64,000 nt of DNA, from the NCBI GenBank assembly GCA_003987775.1, contig RXJD01000022.1, positions 1 through 64,000 of the forward strand, in the 5' to 3' direction. This DNA is from Mycobacterium sp. (GTDB taxonomy: Bacteria; Actinomycetota; Actinomycetes; Mycobacteriales; Mycobacteriaceae). The position numbers were made by a program, and so were the translations under genes. Every line of letters begins with the position of its first letter. Within the stretch, counting starts at the first letter, position 1. The notes under the pieces were generated by a model. It searched no databases, was not told where the DNA came from, and saw only the letters and a list, made by a program, of their open reading frames with translations. Below, piece after piece: positions 1 through 8,665 of the stretch.

Positions 1-1278
1 GACGTCGCCGCAATGTTCGGCTACCACGGCGGCGCCTCCGCGGTGGCCGCCCAGTTGTCGTCCTGGCAGCAGACCCTGCAGGGCCTACCCGGGATCGGAC
101 AGCTCTTCGGCGGCGTCAAAGGAGCCGCTCCGGCTGCGCCCGGGGACCCCAACATCGGCATCGGCAACAAAAACGGTGGCCTGAACGTCGGCAACGGCAA
201 CAACGGCAGCAACAACGTCGGCAGCGGCAACAACGGAAACCAGAACATCGGCGGCGGCAACATCGGCAGCGCCAACGTCGGCAGCGGCAACAACGGCAGC
301 CGGAACTGGGGCTCCGGCAACATCGGAAACCAGAACATCGGCTTCGGAAACCTGGGCGACGCGACCACCAGCTCCAACCCAGGTGCCAACGTCGGCCTGG
401 GCAACCTCGGTAACGGGAACTTCGGCCTCGGCAACCACGGCGACTCCAACGTCGGCGGCGGGAACACCGGAAATGGCAACATAGGTTTCGGGCTTTCCGG
501 TAACAAACTGATCGGCATCGGGGGTACCTACTACGACTCGGTCACTGGCCAATTCCACTTCGACGGCCTGAACTCCGGCACCGGCAACATCGGCTTCGGC
601 AATTCCGGCACCGGAAATATCGGATTCTTCAACTCCGGTGATGGCAATCTCGGTCTGTTCGGCTCTGGATTCCATGCGCCTACCGACCCTGAATTCGGGA
701 AACTACAAGGCATCGGCATCGGCAACTCCGGTTACGGCAACATCGGCATAGGCGAAAGCGGAACCGGGAACTTCGGCTTTGGTAACTCGGGCACCCTGAA
801 CACAGGGTTCTTCAACTCGGGCGCCGTCAACACCGGAGCCGGCAACGCCGGAGGCGGTATCCTCACCGGAGGCAACACCGGCTTCTGGAATTCCGGTCAC
901 ACCAACACCGGTAATGGCAATTCGGGCAATGTGAACACCGGCTTCTGGAACTCCGGAAACTTCAACACCGCGTTCGGTTCCACTACCGACGTCAGTGCCA
1001 CGTCGTCAGGCTTCAACAACGTCGGTTTGAATGTCTCGGGCTTCAACAACTCAGCAAGCGGCGGGGTGGGGCAGGGCTCCGTCTCAGGCATCGGAAACAC
1101 CGCCAAGGGCGGCTCGTTATTCAACGGCTACACCTCCGGCTTCTTCAACACCGGCGTCACCGGTCCCCTCCTCACATTCCCGAGCGGTGTAGTCAGCGGC
1201 TTCAACTCGGGCGCGTTCAACTCGGGTACCGGCATTCCTGGGTTCTTCAGTCTCATTGCCCGATTGCAGCAACTTTGA
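1..1278 (+). CDS. PPE-MPTR family protein, 5'-truncated by the window
   Basis: The reading frame is open from base 1, so the true start lies upstream. The first visible residues (DVAAMFGYHGGASAVAAQL) match the end of the roughly 180-residue PPE domain. The rest is a long MPTR array of NxGxGNxG-type pentapeptides, including NIGFGN, NTGFFNSG and NVGSGN units, ending in a hydrophobic tail after SGFNSGAFNSG. Known of the family: PPE proteins pair with PE proteins and are exported by ESX type VII systems to the cell envelope; MPTR members are restricted to slow-growing mycobacteria. The position just before ipdF corresponds to PPE64 (Rv3558) in M. tuberculosis. Neither function nor exact orthology can be read from the repeat part. 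Confidence 0.9.
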   Translation, partial: DVAAMFGYHGGASAVAAQLSSWQQTLQGLPGIGQLFGGVKGAAPAAPGDPNIGIGNKNGGLNVGNGNNGSNNVGSGNNGNQNIGGGNIGSANVGSGNNGSRNWGSGNIGNQNIGFGNLGDATTSSNPGANVGLGNLGNGNFGLGNHGDSNVGGGNTGNGNIGFGLSGNKLIGIGGTYYDSVTGQFHFDGLNSGTGNIGFGNSGTGNIGFFNSGDGNLGLFGSGFHAPTDPEFGKLQGIGIGNSGYGNIGIGESGTGNFGFGNSGTLNTGFFNSGAVNTGAGNAGGGILTGGNTGFWNSGHTNTGNGNSGNVNTGFWNSGNFNTAFGSTTDVSATSSGFNNVGLNVSGFNNSASGGVGQGSVSGIGNTAKGGSLFNGYTSGFFNTGVTGPLLTFPSGVVSGFNSGAFNSGTGIPGFFSLIARLQQL

Positions 1279-1674
1279 GCCCCAACGGGCGCTGAAGTCC
1301 AAGTGGCCGAGAGCCTTTCACACAGCAAGTAGCAGGCCGCGTTCATTTGGCGGCGGATCGGCCCTACTGTCGAGGTCAGTTCGCTGCGCGGCACGTTAGC
1401 GACAGCTGCTGCAGCGCTCAGGTGAGATCGGCCGGCCAGCGTTGGTCGGCCCAGACGCGGACGTCCGTTTGATCGGGGCTCGTCGATCTCCGGGATCGTC
1501 CACCTCAGCCGGCCTGGAGCGCCCGCGCACACCCCCCGCCACCTGCGCAAATTAATTAGCCAGCGTAAATTTTCCCGAAATGCCATGTGGCGTAGCCACG
1601 CTCACCGTAGTGTCGGTCAAAGTTTGCGCGACAGCGGTCATGGGGGGCCGCCGCGAATCAACCGGGGGGAAAGC
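1279..1674. other. 396-bp intergenic region between two PPE-MPTR genes
   Basis: No supported gene is seen. An AT-rich stretch (about 1546-1580, around aaattaattagccagcgtaaatttt) stands out against the GC-rich surroundings and is the likeliest promoter region for the downstream PPE gene. A short perfect hairpin, GTGGC-gta-GCCAC, lies at 1587-1599. A good ribosome-binding site (ggggggaaag) lies just before the PPE start at 1675. Confidence 0.6.
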
Positions 1675-3321
1675 GTGTCGAACTTTGCGGTGTTGCCGCC
1701 TGAGGTCAATTCGTTGCGGATGTTCATCGGTGCAGGGTCGGCGCCGATGCTCGATGCAGCCACCGCCTGGGCGGGTCTCGCCGATGAGTTGGCAACGGCC
1801 GCCGAGTCTTTTTCCACGGTGACCTCGGGACTGGCCGGCCAGTCCTGGCAGGGCCCGGCTGCGGCAGCAATGGCTGCGGCCGCGGCGCCGTACGCCGGAT
1901 TTCTCAGCGCCGCATCGGCCAAGGCGCTACTCGCCTCCAGCCAGGCAAATGCAGTGGCAAGCACTTTCGAGGCCGCCCGTGCCGCGACGGTCCATCCGCT
2001 CGCGGTAGAGGCCAATCGCAACGCCTTCGTGCAACTCGTGCGCTCAAATTTCCTCGGGCTCAATGCACCTGCGATCGCGGCGGCCGAGAGCATCTACGAA
2101 GAGATGTGGGCCGCCGACGTCTCGGCGATGACCGGCTACTACACCGGCGCGTCGGCCGCGGTCACCGACCTGATTCCGATTCCGGCTGGGCTGCAACAGA
2201 TTATCAACACGCTGCCCAACCTGGGCCTCGGCAACATCGGCAACGCCAACCTGGGCGGCGGCAATGTCGGCGGCGGCAACGTAGGTAACGGGAACTCGGG
2301 CAGGTCCAATCTGGGCGGCGGAAACAACGGCAGTAAGAACATCGGTAGCGGTAACGTCGGCAGCGGAAACATCGGCGGCGGAAACTTCGGCCAGAACAAC
2401 ATCGGGTTCGGGAACAGCGGCCTCGGCAACGGCTTTCGGTTCGCCGGTGATGGCGACAACAACATCGGTTTCGGTAACAGCGGAAACAACAACGTCGGTC
2501 TGGGCAACAGCGGCGACCGAAACCTCGGTGGCGGCAACAGTGGCAACAACAACATCGGGTTCGGTCTCACCGGCGACAATCTGCTCGGGTTCGGCAACGC
2601 CTACCTCGACCGGTCTACCGGTCAATTCGTCTTCACCGGACTGAATTCCGGCAACGGCAACTTCGGTCTGTTCAACTCCGGCAACAACAACATCGGGTTC
2701 TTCAACTCCGGTGACGGCAATGTCGGTCTCTTCAGCTCCGGCTCAAATCCTTTCGCGCCCGGCAGCCTCAACAACCTGGGCTTGGGTAACTCCGGCACCG
2801 GTAATCTCGGGCTGTTCAACGCGGCCTTCGGCAACACCGGCGTAGGCAACGGGGGCAGCGTCAACACCGGCTTCGCCAACGGAGGCAGCGTCAATACCGG
2901 CTTCGCGAACGCGGGAAGCTGGAACACCGGTTTTGACAACGCGGGTCTCGCCAACACGGGGATCGGAAATACGGGCGACTCGAATACCGGGCTGTGGAAC
3001 TCCGGCGGCCAGAACACCGGTTTCGGCGCGGTCACCGACAGCGGCGCCGCCGGCTCCGGCTTCTTCAACAGCGGCGCGGGCACGTCGGGGTTCTTCAACT
3101 CCGCCAGCGGCCCCGGCAGCGGTTTCCTCTCCGGCATCGGGAACAGCGCCAACGGGTCACCGGAGGTGAACGGCCGAGGCTCGGGCTTCTTCAACTTCGG
3201 CCTACCGACCCCGGCGAGCACCGATCCCCTGGACGGTGTCATCAGCGGCTTCAACTCCGGCCTGCTCAACTTCGGGTCGTCGTTGTCCGGCATCTTCAGC
3301 CTGGGCCGCCTGCTCGGCTAG
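1675..3321 (+). CDS. PPE-MPTR family protein (548 aa)
   Basis: This is a complete PPE protein. The N-terminus has the Pro-Pro-Glu signature at residues 8-10 ([10 protein letters not shown]) and the WxG turn at about 58-60 (SWQGPAA), followed by the typical helical PPE domain to about residue 180. MPTR repeats ([27 protein letters not shown] types) run to the end. GTG 1675 was chosen because a strong purine-rich ribosome-binding site precedes it and because family members start just before the PPE motif; an in-frame upstream extension lacks a ribosome-binding site. The protein is expected at the mycobacterial surface through an ESX system, with an unlinked PE partner. A hairpin (3331-3356) follows the stop. 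Confidence 0.93.
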   Translation: MSNFAVLPPEVNSLRMFIGAGSAPMLDAATAWAGLADELATAAESFSTVTSGLAGQSWQGPAAAAMAAAAAPYAGFLSAASAKALLASSQANAVASTFEAARAATVHPLAVEANRNAFVQLVRSNFLGLNAPAIAAAESIYEEMWAADVSAMTGYYTGASAAVTDLIPIPAGLQQIINTLPNLGLGNIGNANLGGGNVGGGNVGNGNSGRSNLGGGNNGSKNIGSGNVGSGNIGGGNFGQNNIGFGNSGLGNGFRFAGDGDNNIGFGNSGNNNVGLGNSGDRNLGGGNSGNNNIGFGLTGDNLLGFGNAYLDRSTGQFVFTGLNSGNGNFGLFNSGNNNIGFFNSGDGNVGLFSSGSNPFAPGSLNNLGLGNSGTGNLGLFNAAFGNTGVGNGGSVNTGFANGGSVNTGFANAGSWNTGFDNAGLANTGIGNTGDSNTGLWNSGGQNTGFGAVTDSGAAGSGFFNSGAGTSGFFNSASGPGSGFLSGIGNSANGSPEVNGRGSGFFNFGLPTPASTDPLDGVISGFNSGLLNFGSSLSGIFSLGRLLG

Positions 3322-3330
3322 CTGTTCTCG

Positions 3331-3356
3331 GCCGCGTGGGAAAAGCCCCACGCGGC
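3331..3356 (+). terminator. Perfect 10-bp hairpin after PPE-MPTR gene
   Basis: GCCGCGTGGG and CCCACGCGGC form a perfect 10-bp stem around an AAAAGC loop, 10 nt after the PPE stop. There is no T-run, as is usual for mycobacterial terminators. Confidence 0.6.
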
Positions 3357-3439
3357 AGGCCGATTTGACGTCGGACAGTTCACGTCGGCGCGCCAGCTAA
3401 TGCCCAGGCGATACTGACAAATATCCTTCGGGACCGTCG

Positions 3440-3691
3440 TGCATTTTTGGGCCCGGAGTGTCGGGCTTTTTCAACAGTGCCACCGGCCCCAACGCGGGCA
3501 ATATCTCCGGCTTCTTCAACAAGGCGAGCGGCGGAACGACAAACGGCCTGGTTTCGGGTTTCGGGAACACCGCGGTTCCGGGGTCGCTACCCAACCCGAA
3601 CGTCAGCGAGTTCGTGTCGGGCGTGCTGAACACCGGCAGCTTCCTGTCCGGTGTGTTCAATATCGAGCAACTGCTCAAGCAGCTGCTGTAA
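3440..3691 (+). pseudogene. PPE-MPTR C-terminal relic
   Basis: An open frame beginning without a PPE domain encodes only MPTR-tail sequence: GVSGFFNSATGP, ISGFFNKASGG and SGVLNTGSFLSGVFN, then LLKQLL and a stop at 3689-3691. It resembles the last 80 residues of the two preceding PPE-MPTR proteins, including the SGFxN units and short hydrophobic end. No PPE domain or ribosome-binding site precedes it. The likely origin is a partial duplication or recombination remnant of the upstream genes. A GTG at 3458 could in principle start a 77-residue peptide, but a relic is more probable. Confidence 0.7.
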
Positions 3692-3777
3692 CACAAGGAT
3701 CAATCCCCGCCGAGTGTGAAATCCACGGCGCGACATACCGATTGGCCGTCGTGTAGTTCACGCTCGAGGCGAGGGGC

Positions 3778-4953
3778 TCAGCGCACGGACACTTGGGGCG
3801 GATCCTGCGAGACGTCGGCCTTGACGCTCATGAAGCTCCGCACCACGCCGGACTTGTCCCCGCCCGATTTGGTCTTGGCCGTAAGCGGGAACAGCACATC
3901 ACCGCTGTAGCGCGCATCGAGGTGGTAGGGATCGAAGATGCTGAGCTTGAGCCCGCTGGTATCCGGTGGACCCCAGGTGACGGTGCCGTCGACGATGTCT
4001 GAATCGCGCGCTCGCTGGGGGCAGTTGGGCGGTGCCAACTGCGTTGACTTCGTGCAGCCGGACAGGGCCGCCGTGATGGCCGACATCGTTGCCGACTGCC
4101 CCGCGTCGCTGAGCGTGAAATCGAAGTCGTTGAAATAGCCGCCCGACACCGAAAGTCCGTCGAGCAGATACAGCTTCTTCTGCTTCACCGCGAGGTTCGA
4201 GTTGTTGCTCGACGCGTCGATGTAGCCCGGGAACACGTACACCGGGGCGGTGCCGACGGGACGGCCGAAGAAGAGCAACGTCTTGAGCGCATCGTTTTCC
4301 AAGCTGCCGAGCGGTTCGATCTTGGTCGCGGCATGCTCGAGCTTCCACGTCTTCCCGGATTTCTTCACCGACATCGTGACGTCTGAGGTGTTCTCACCGA
4401 ACTTCGCCACCACATGGACCCGGGCAAATCCCAGACTGTGCTCGGAGTCGTCGCTGAGAATCTTGACCCCGCTGATCGGCCAGCGCGCGATCTGCTTCCT
4501 GAGGATGTCGTCCGACAGGAATTCGTCAGAACCCGGTTGATCGCTGCTGTAACTCAATGCCGCGGCGGCGTCTCCCCGCGCCAGCGCATCCAGGTAACCC
4601 TTGACGGCGTCACCGGCCTTGCCCGAGCCACTGTCACCGGTTGACGCCAGCACCACGACGAGTGTCACCACCGCGAGAATCACACTCGCAATGACACTTA
4701 GCGCGATGACGAGCGGCTTGCGACTTCGCCGCCCGGGCATGGGCGGCGGGCCGAACTGACCAGGCATCGGCGGCCCTGCCGGCCAGGCAGGCGGTCCCTG
4801 CGGAGGGAGACCGGGCGGCACCGCTGGATTCGGCTGCCCAGGCCACGCCGGCGGGCTCGGCGCAGGCTTGGCAGGAAGCCAGGCGGCCTGAGTCGAGCCG
4901 TCTGCGGGATTGGGCGGGTTTTCCCACGGGTACGGGTCCGGCCTGTAGGTCAC
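3778..4953 (-). CDS. Proline-rich single-pass membrane protein (391 aa)
   Basis: The start is set at GTG 4953 (VTYRPDPYPWENPPNP) because AGGAG lies seven bases before it; a longer in-frame extension has no such site. Residues 1-75 are Pro/Gly-rich and probably cytoplasmic, residues about 80-104 form one transmembrane helix, and the remaining 290 residues should lie outside the membrane. The first part of the ectodomain (GDAVKGYLDALARGDAAAAL, then an SDDILRKQIARWPISGVKIL-type strand) resembles the DUF4878 or lumazine-binding-like folds that sense or bind ligands at the actinobacterial surface. The later half is unrecognised. The gene lies between PPE genes and the C/D-ring cluster and has no clear operon partner. 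No function is assigned. Confidence 0.8.
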   Translation of the reverse strand: MTYRPDPYPWENPPNPADGSTQAAWLPAKPAPSPPAWPGQPNPAVPPGLPPQGPPAWPAGPPMPGQFGPPPMPGRRSRKPLVIALSVIASVILAVVTLVVVLASTGDSGSGKAGDAVKGYLDALARGDAAAALSYSSDQPGSDEFLSDDILRKQIARWPISGVKILSDDSEHSLGFARVHVVAKFGENTSDVTMSVKKSGKTWKLEHAATKIEPLGSLENDALKTLLFFGRPVGTAPVYVFPGYIDASSNNSNLAVKQKKLYLLDGLSVSGGYFNDFDFTLSDAGQSATMSAITAALSGCTKSTQLAPPNCPQRARDSDIVDGTVTWGPPDTSGLKLSIFDPYHLDARYSGDVLFPLTAKTKSGGDKSGVVRSFMSVKADVSQDPPQVSVR

Positions 4954-5091
4954 CGAACGACTCCTACCAGCAGTAACGTACTGCGCATCATTTCCCCCGG
5001 GTGTGGACGGCGCCGAGCGGCCGTCGTGTGAACTGCCTCTTAGCCTAAGGCGCACCTGCGGGTAAAAAACGCGCGAAAATTGAGCCGAAGC

Positions 5092-5880
5092 TCACGCGTG
5101 CTGGTTGGATACCGAGATCACTTCTCCGGTCAGATAACTCGAGTAGTCGCTGGCCAGGAATGCAATCGTGGCCGCCACTTCCCACGGTTCGGCCGCACGT
5201 CCGAACGCCTCCTGCGCCTCCAGCCGGTCCAGCAGCTCGGCCGAGGTCGTTTTGTCCAGGAACTTGTGCCGCGCCAAGCTGGGCGACACGGCATTGATCC
5301 GTACCCCGTACTCAGCGGCTTCGATTGCGCTGCAACGGGTCAGGGCCATCACGCCCGCTTTGGCCGCGGCATAGTGCGACTGCGAGTGCTGGGCGCGCCA
5401 CCCGAGCACGCTGGCGTTGTTGACGATCACACCGCCGTGTGGCGCGTCCCGGAAGTACCGCAATGCCGCCCGGGTGGCCCGGAAAACGGACGTCAGCGAC
5501 ACGTCCAGCACCCGGTCCCACTCCTCGTCGGTCATGTCGGCCACCGGTGTCTGCCCGCCCAGTCCAGCATTGTTGACCAACACGTCCAACCGGCCGAGGC
5601 GCGCGGTGCACGACGAGATCAGCGCGTCAACCTGAGCGGTGGACGTCACGTCGCACACCACATGCTCCACCCGGCCCAGTCCCAGAGCCGACAACTCCGC
5701 GGCGGTCTCGCCCAGCCTGCGCTCGTGGTGATCGGAGATCAGCACATCGGCGCCTTCGGCCAGCGCACGGCGCGCGGTGGCCGAGCCGATGCCGGTGCCC
5801 GCAGCAGCGGTCACGACCACTACCTTGCCCTGCAGAAGCCCGTGTCCCGCAATCTCTTCCGGCACTTCGGACAAGCTCAC
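5092..5880 (-). CDS. ipdF: Short-chain dehydrogenase IpdF (Rv3559c-like)
   Basis: This is a classical SDR of 262 aa, the same length as M. tuberculosis Rv3559c. The cofactor loop is TAAAGTGIGSATA near residue 25, followed by the NNAG strand motif and the catalytic S...YAAAK dyad (SQSHYAAAKAG). IpdF is known to act on the oxygen function of a CoA-linked cholesterol C/D-ring intermediate. The GTG start at 5880 overlaps the fadE30 stop by four bases (GTGA), so the two genes are translationally coupled. Transcription starts at the KstR2-controlled region near 7043-7056. The product is a cytosolic NAD(P)-dependent enzyme. Confidence 0.93.
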   Translation of the reverse strand: MSLSEVPEEIAGHGLLQGKVVVVTAAAGTGIGSATARRALAEGADVLISDHHERRLGETAAELSALGLGRVEHVVCDVTSTAQVDALISSCTARLGRLDVLVNNAGLGGQTPVADMTDEEWDRVLDVSLTSVFRATRAALRYFRDAPHGGVIVNNASVLGWRAQHSQSHYAAAKAGVMALTRCSAIEAAEYGVRINAVSPSLARHKFLDKTTSAELLDRLEAQEAFGRAAEPWEVAATIAFLASDYSSYLTGEVISVSNQHA

Positions 5881-7025
5881 CCCTTGACCTCCCTCGGCAG
5901 ACCGAGCACCCGCTCGGCGATGATGTTGCGCTGAATCTCGTTGGACCCGCCATAGATGGTGTCCGCGCGGGTGAAGAGGTACAACCGCTGCCATTCGTCG
6001 AATTCGCCGTCGTCCAAAATCAGCCCCGGCTTGCCGATCACGTCCATGGCCAGCTCGCCGAGCGCACGATGCCAGTTGGCCCACAACAACTTCGACACGT
6101 TGTCCTGACCGGGTTGCTCAACGTCCATGGTGGCCAGCGCATAGGACCGCATGGCGCGCAACCCCGTCCAGGCCCGCGTCAGTCGTTCCCGGATGAAGGG
6201 GTCAGCGGTTGCGCCGGTGCGCTCGGCCAGCTTGGCCAGGTTGGAAAGTTCGCGGGCATAGACGATCTGCTGGCCCAGCGTCGAGACGCCGCGCTCGAAG
6301 GTCAGCGTCCCCATCGCGACCCGCCATCCGTCACCCGGCTGACCAACCACCAGCGAGGCCTCGGTCCGGGCGTCGTCGAAGAACACCTCGTTGAACTCGG
6401 CGGTACCGGTGATCTGGATGATCGGCCGCACCTGAACACCCGGTTGATCCAGTGGCACAAGCAGATACGACAGGCCGGCGTGACGCTTGGAGCCCTTCTC
6501 GGTGCGTGCGACCACGAAGCACCACTGGGACAGGTGGGCAAGCGAGGTCCACACCTTCTGGCCGTTGATCACCCACTGGTCGCCGTCCAGTTCAGCGGTG
6601 GTCGCGACGTTGGCCAGGTCGCTGCCGGCGCCGGGCTCTGAGTAACCCTGGCACCACAACTCGGTCACATCGAGGATTTTCGGCAGGAAGCGTTGCTGCT
6701 GCTCCGGGGTCCCGTACGCGATCAGCGTCGGCCCGAGCAACTCTTCACCGAAGTGGTTCACCTTGTCGGGGGCATTCGCGAGTGCGTATTCCTCGTAGAA
6801 CGCGACCCGGTGTGCGGTCGACAGCCCGCGGCCGCCATGCTCCACCGGCCAGCCCAGGCAGGTCAGTCCCGCCTTGGCCAGGTGCTGATTCCACGCCCGG
6901 CGTTCTTCGAACGCTTCGTGCTCGCGCCCCGGGCCACCCAGGCCCTTCAATGCCGCGAATTCGCCGACCAGATTGTCGGCCAGCCATTGGCGGACCTCCG
7001 CCCGGAACTCTTCGACGTCCTGCAT
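5877..7025 (-). CDS. fadE30: Acyl-CoA dehydrogenase FadE30
   Basis: This 382-aa acyl-CoA dehydrogenase has the full N-terminal helical, middle beta and C-terminal helical architecture. The substrate/FAD motif is WCQGYSEPGAGSDLA, followed by NGQKVWTS, and the C-terminal signature is YGGSNEIQRNIIAERVLGLP. FadE30 is part of the KstR2 regulon and dehydrogenates the CoA thioester formed by FadD3 during degradation of cholesterol rings C and D. It is the first gene of a two-gene leftward operon with ipdF and diverges from fadD3 across 58 bp containing the KstR2 operator. ATG 7025 agrees with the family start. Confidence 0.93.
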   Translation of the reverse strand: MQDVEEFRAEVRQWLADNLVGEFAALKGLGGPGREHEAFEERRAWNQHLAKAGLTCLGWPVEHGGRGLSTAHRVAFYEEYALANAPDKVNHFGEELLGPTLIAYGTPEQQQRFLPKILDVTELWCQGYSEPGAGSDLANVATTAELDGDQWVINGQKVWTSLAHLSQWCFVVARTEKGSKRHAGLSYLLVPLDQPGVQVRPIIQITGTAEFNEVFFDDARTEASLVVGQPGDGWRVAMGTLTFERGVSTLGQQIVYARELSNLAKLAERTGATADPFIRERLTRAWTGLRAMRSYALATMDVEQPGQDNVSKLLWANWHRALGELAMDVIGKPGLILDDGEFDEWQRLYLFTRADTIYGGSNEIQRNIIAERVLGLPREVKG

Positions 7026-7042
7026 AACCTGTAGGCTAACCT

Positions 7043-7056
7043 ACCAAGCACTTGCT
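7043..7056. promoter_or_regulatory. KstR2 operator between fadE30 and fadD3
   Basis: ACCAAGCACTTGCT fits the published KstR2 consensus AnCAAGnnCTTGnT at every defined position. It lies in the 58-bp divergent region, where one dimeric repressor site could control both ipdF-fadE30 and fadD3-aspB. KstR2 itself is not in the window; its ligand is the CoA thioester made by FadD3. Confidence 0.9.
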
Positions 7057-7083
7057 TTGTTAGCCCGGCAGGAAGGAGCGGCC

Positions 7084-8664
7084 ATGTCCTGGGGGCAGTC
7101 CCCTGCAGGGCGGGGACCCGACCCGCTTGCCGGAGACGATCCCCGCACCATTCCCGCGGCGCTGGATCGTTTCGCGAGCGAACTTCCCGACCACGACGCG
7201 CTGATCACCGATGACCGCACCTTCACCGCCGCCGCGCTGCGCGACGAGGTACGCCGGGCGGCGGCCGCGCTCATCGCGTTCGGCGTGCAGCCGAAGGACC
7301 GGGTGGCCATCTGGTCGCCGAACACGTGGCACTGGGTGGTGGCATGCCTGGCCATCCATCACGCCGGTGCTGCCATGGTGCCTCTGAACACGCGCTACAC
7401 CGCCGCCGAGGCGTCCGACATCATCGCGCGAACCGAGGCACCGGTGCTGTTCGCGGCGGGGAGGTTCCTGGGTGCCGACCGGGCCGCGGACCTGGACCGC
7501 CAAGCGCTCCCCGCGTTGCGCCACATCGTGCGGATCCCGATCGACGAGAACGACGGCACCTGGGACGAGTTCATGGCCCGTGGTGGCGACGTCGCCGCGG
7601 TCCAGGCACGCGCGGCGGCGGTCGAGCCCGACGACGTCAGCGACATCCTGTTCACTTCCGGTACCACCGGCCGCAGCAAAGGGGTGCTGTGCGCGCACCG
7701 GCAGTCGCTCGCGGCTTCGGCCGCCTGGGCGGCCAACGGCAAGATCACCAGCGCCGACCGCTACCTCTGCATCAACCCGTTCTTCCACAACTTCGGCTAC
7801 AAGGCCGGCATCCTGGCCTGCCTGCAGACCGGTGCGACGCTGATCCCGCAGCTGACCTTCGACCCGGTGCGCGCCCTGCAAGCCATTGAGCAGCACCGCA
7901 TCACCGTCCTGCCCGGACCGCCCACCATCTACCAGACCCTGCTCGATCACCCGGCCCGCGGTGACTACGACCTGAGCTCACTGCGGTTCGCGGTCACCGG
8001 GGCGGCCACCGTGCCGGTGGTGCTGGTGGAACGCATGCAGTCCGAACTCGACATCGACATCGTGCTGACCGCCTACGGGCTGACCGAGGCCAACGGCATG
8101 GGCACGATGTGCCGCGCCGAGGACGACGCGGTGACCGTCGCCACCACCTGCGGACGCCCGTTCGCCGGATTCGAACTTCGCATCAAAGACGCCGAAGAGG
8201 GCGAAGCGGGCGAAGTGCTGCTGCGCGGGCCCAACGTCATGTTGGGCTACCTCGATGATCCCGAGGCCACAGCTGCGGCAATAGATCCCGAGGGCTGGCT
8301 GCACACCGGCGACATCGGTGTGGTCGACGAGGCCGGCAACCTGCGCATCACCGACCGGCTCAAGGACATGTACATCTGCGGCGGCTTCAATGTCTACCCC
8401 GCCGAGATCGAACAGGTACTGGCCCGGATGGACGGCATCGCCGACGCGGCGGTGATCGGCGTGCCCGACCCTCGACTCGGTGAGGTCGGACGAGCGTTCG
8501 TGGTCGTCCGGCCCGGTGCCACCCTGGACGAAGCGGCGGTAATTGCCTACACCCGTGAACATCTGGCGAACTTCAAAGCACCGCGTTCGGTGCGGTTCGT
8601 CGACGCGTTGCCGCGCAATGCCGGCGGCAAGGTGGTCAAACCACAACTGCGAGAGTTGGCCTGA
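7084..8664 (+). CDS. fadD3: HIP-CoA ligase FadD3
   Basis: This is an ANL-superfamily acyl-CoA synthetase. The P-loop-like AMP motif DILFTSGTTGRSKGV is followed by the A5 motif TAYGLTEANGMGT, the adenylate-binding LHTGDIG and the hinge/A8 segment ITDRLKDMYICGGFNVYP; the A10 lysine lies in RNAGGKVVKPQ. FadD3 activates the cholesterol C/D-ring propionate HIP as its CoA thioester, the committed step that also creates the KstR2 inducer. ATG 7084 follows an AGGAAGGAG ribosome-binding site and gives about 526 aa, slightly longer at the N-terminus than the 503-aa M. tuberculosis protein. It is the first gene of the rightward KstR2 operon. Confidence 0.94.
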   Translation: MSWGQSPAGRGPDPLAGDDPRTIPAALDRFASELPDHDALITDDRTFTAAALRDEVRRAAAALIAFGVQPKDRVAIWSPNTWHWVVACLAIHHAGAAMVPLNTRYTAAEASDIIARTEAPVLFAAGRFLGADRAADLDRQALPALRHIVRIPIDENDGTWDEFMARGGDVAAVQARAAAVEPDDVSDILFTSGTTGRSKGVLCAHRQSLAASAAWAANGKITSADRYLCINPFFHNFGYKAGILACLQTGATLIPQLTFDPVRALQAIEQHRITVLPGPPTIYQTLLDHPARGDYDLSSLRFAVTGAATVPVVLVERMQSELDIDIVLTAYGLTEANGMGTMCRAEDDAVTVATTCGRPFAGFELRIKDAEEGEAGEVLLRGPNVMLGYLDDPEATAAAIDPEGWLHTGDIGVVDEAGNLRITDRLKDMYICGGFNVYPAEIEQVLARMDGIADAAVIGVPDPRLGEVGRAFVVVRPGATLDEAAVIAYTREHLANFKAPRSVRFVDALPRNAGGKVVKPQLRELA

Positions 8665-8665
8665 A

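Noticed and set aside
85..675. Antisense open frames across the MPTR region
   Set aside because: They arise from periodic GC-rich repeats and have valine/proline-biased shadow composition; PPE motifs are on the plus strand.
180..3200. CRISPR-like or satellite array in the MPTR region
   Set aside because: The periodicity is codon-based pentapeptide repetition in a protein, with no conserved spacers.
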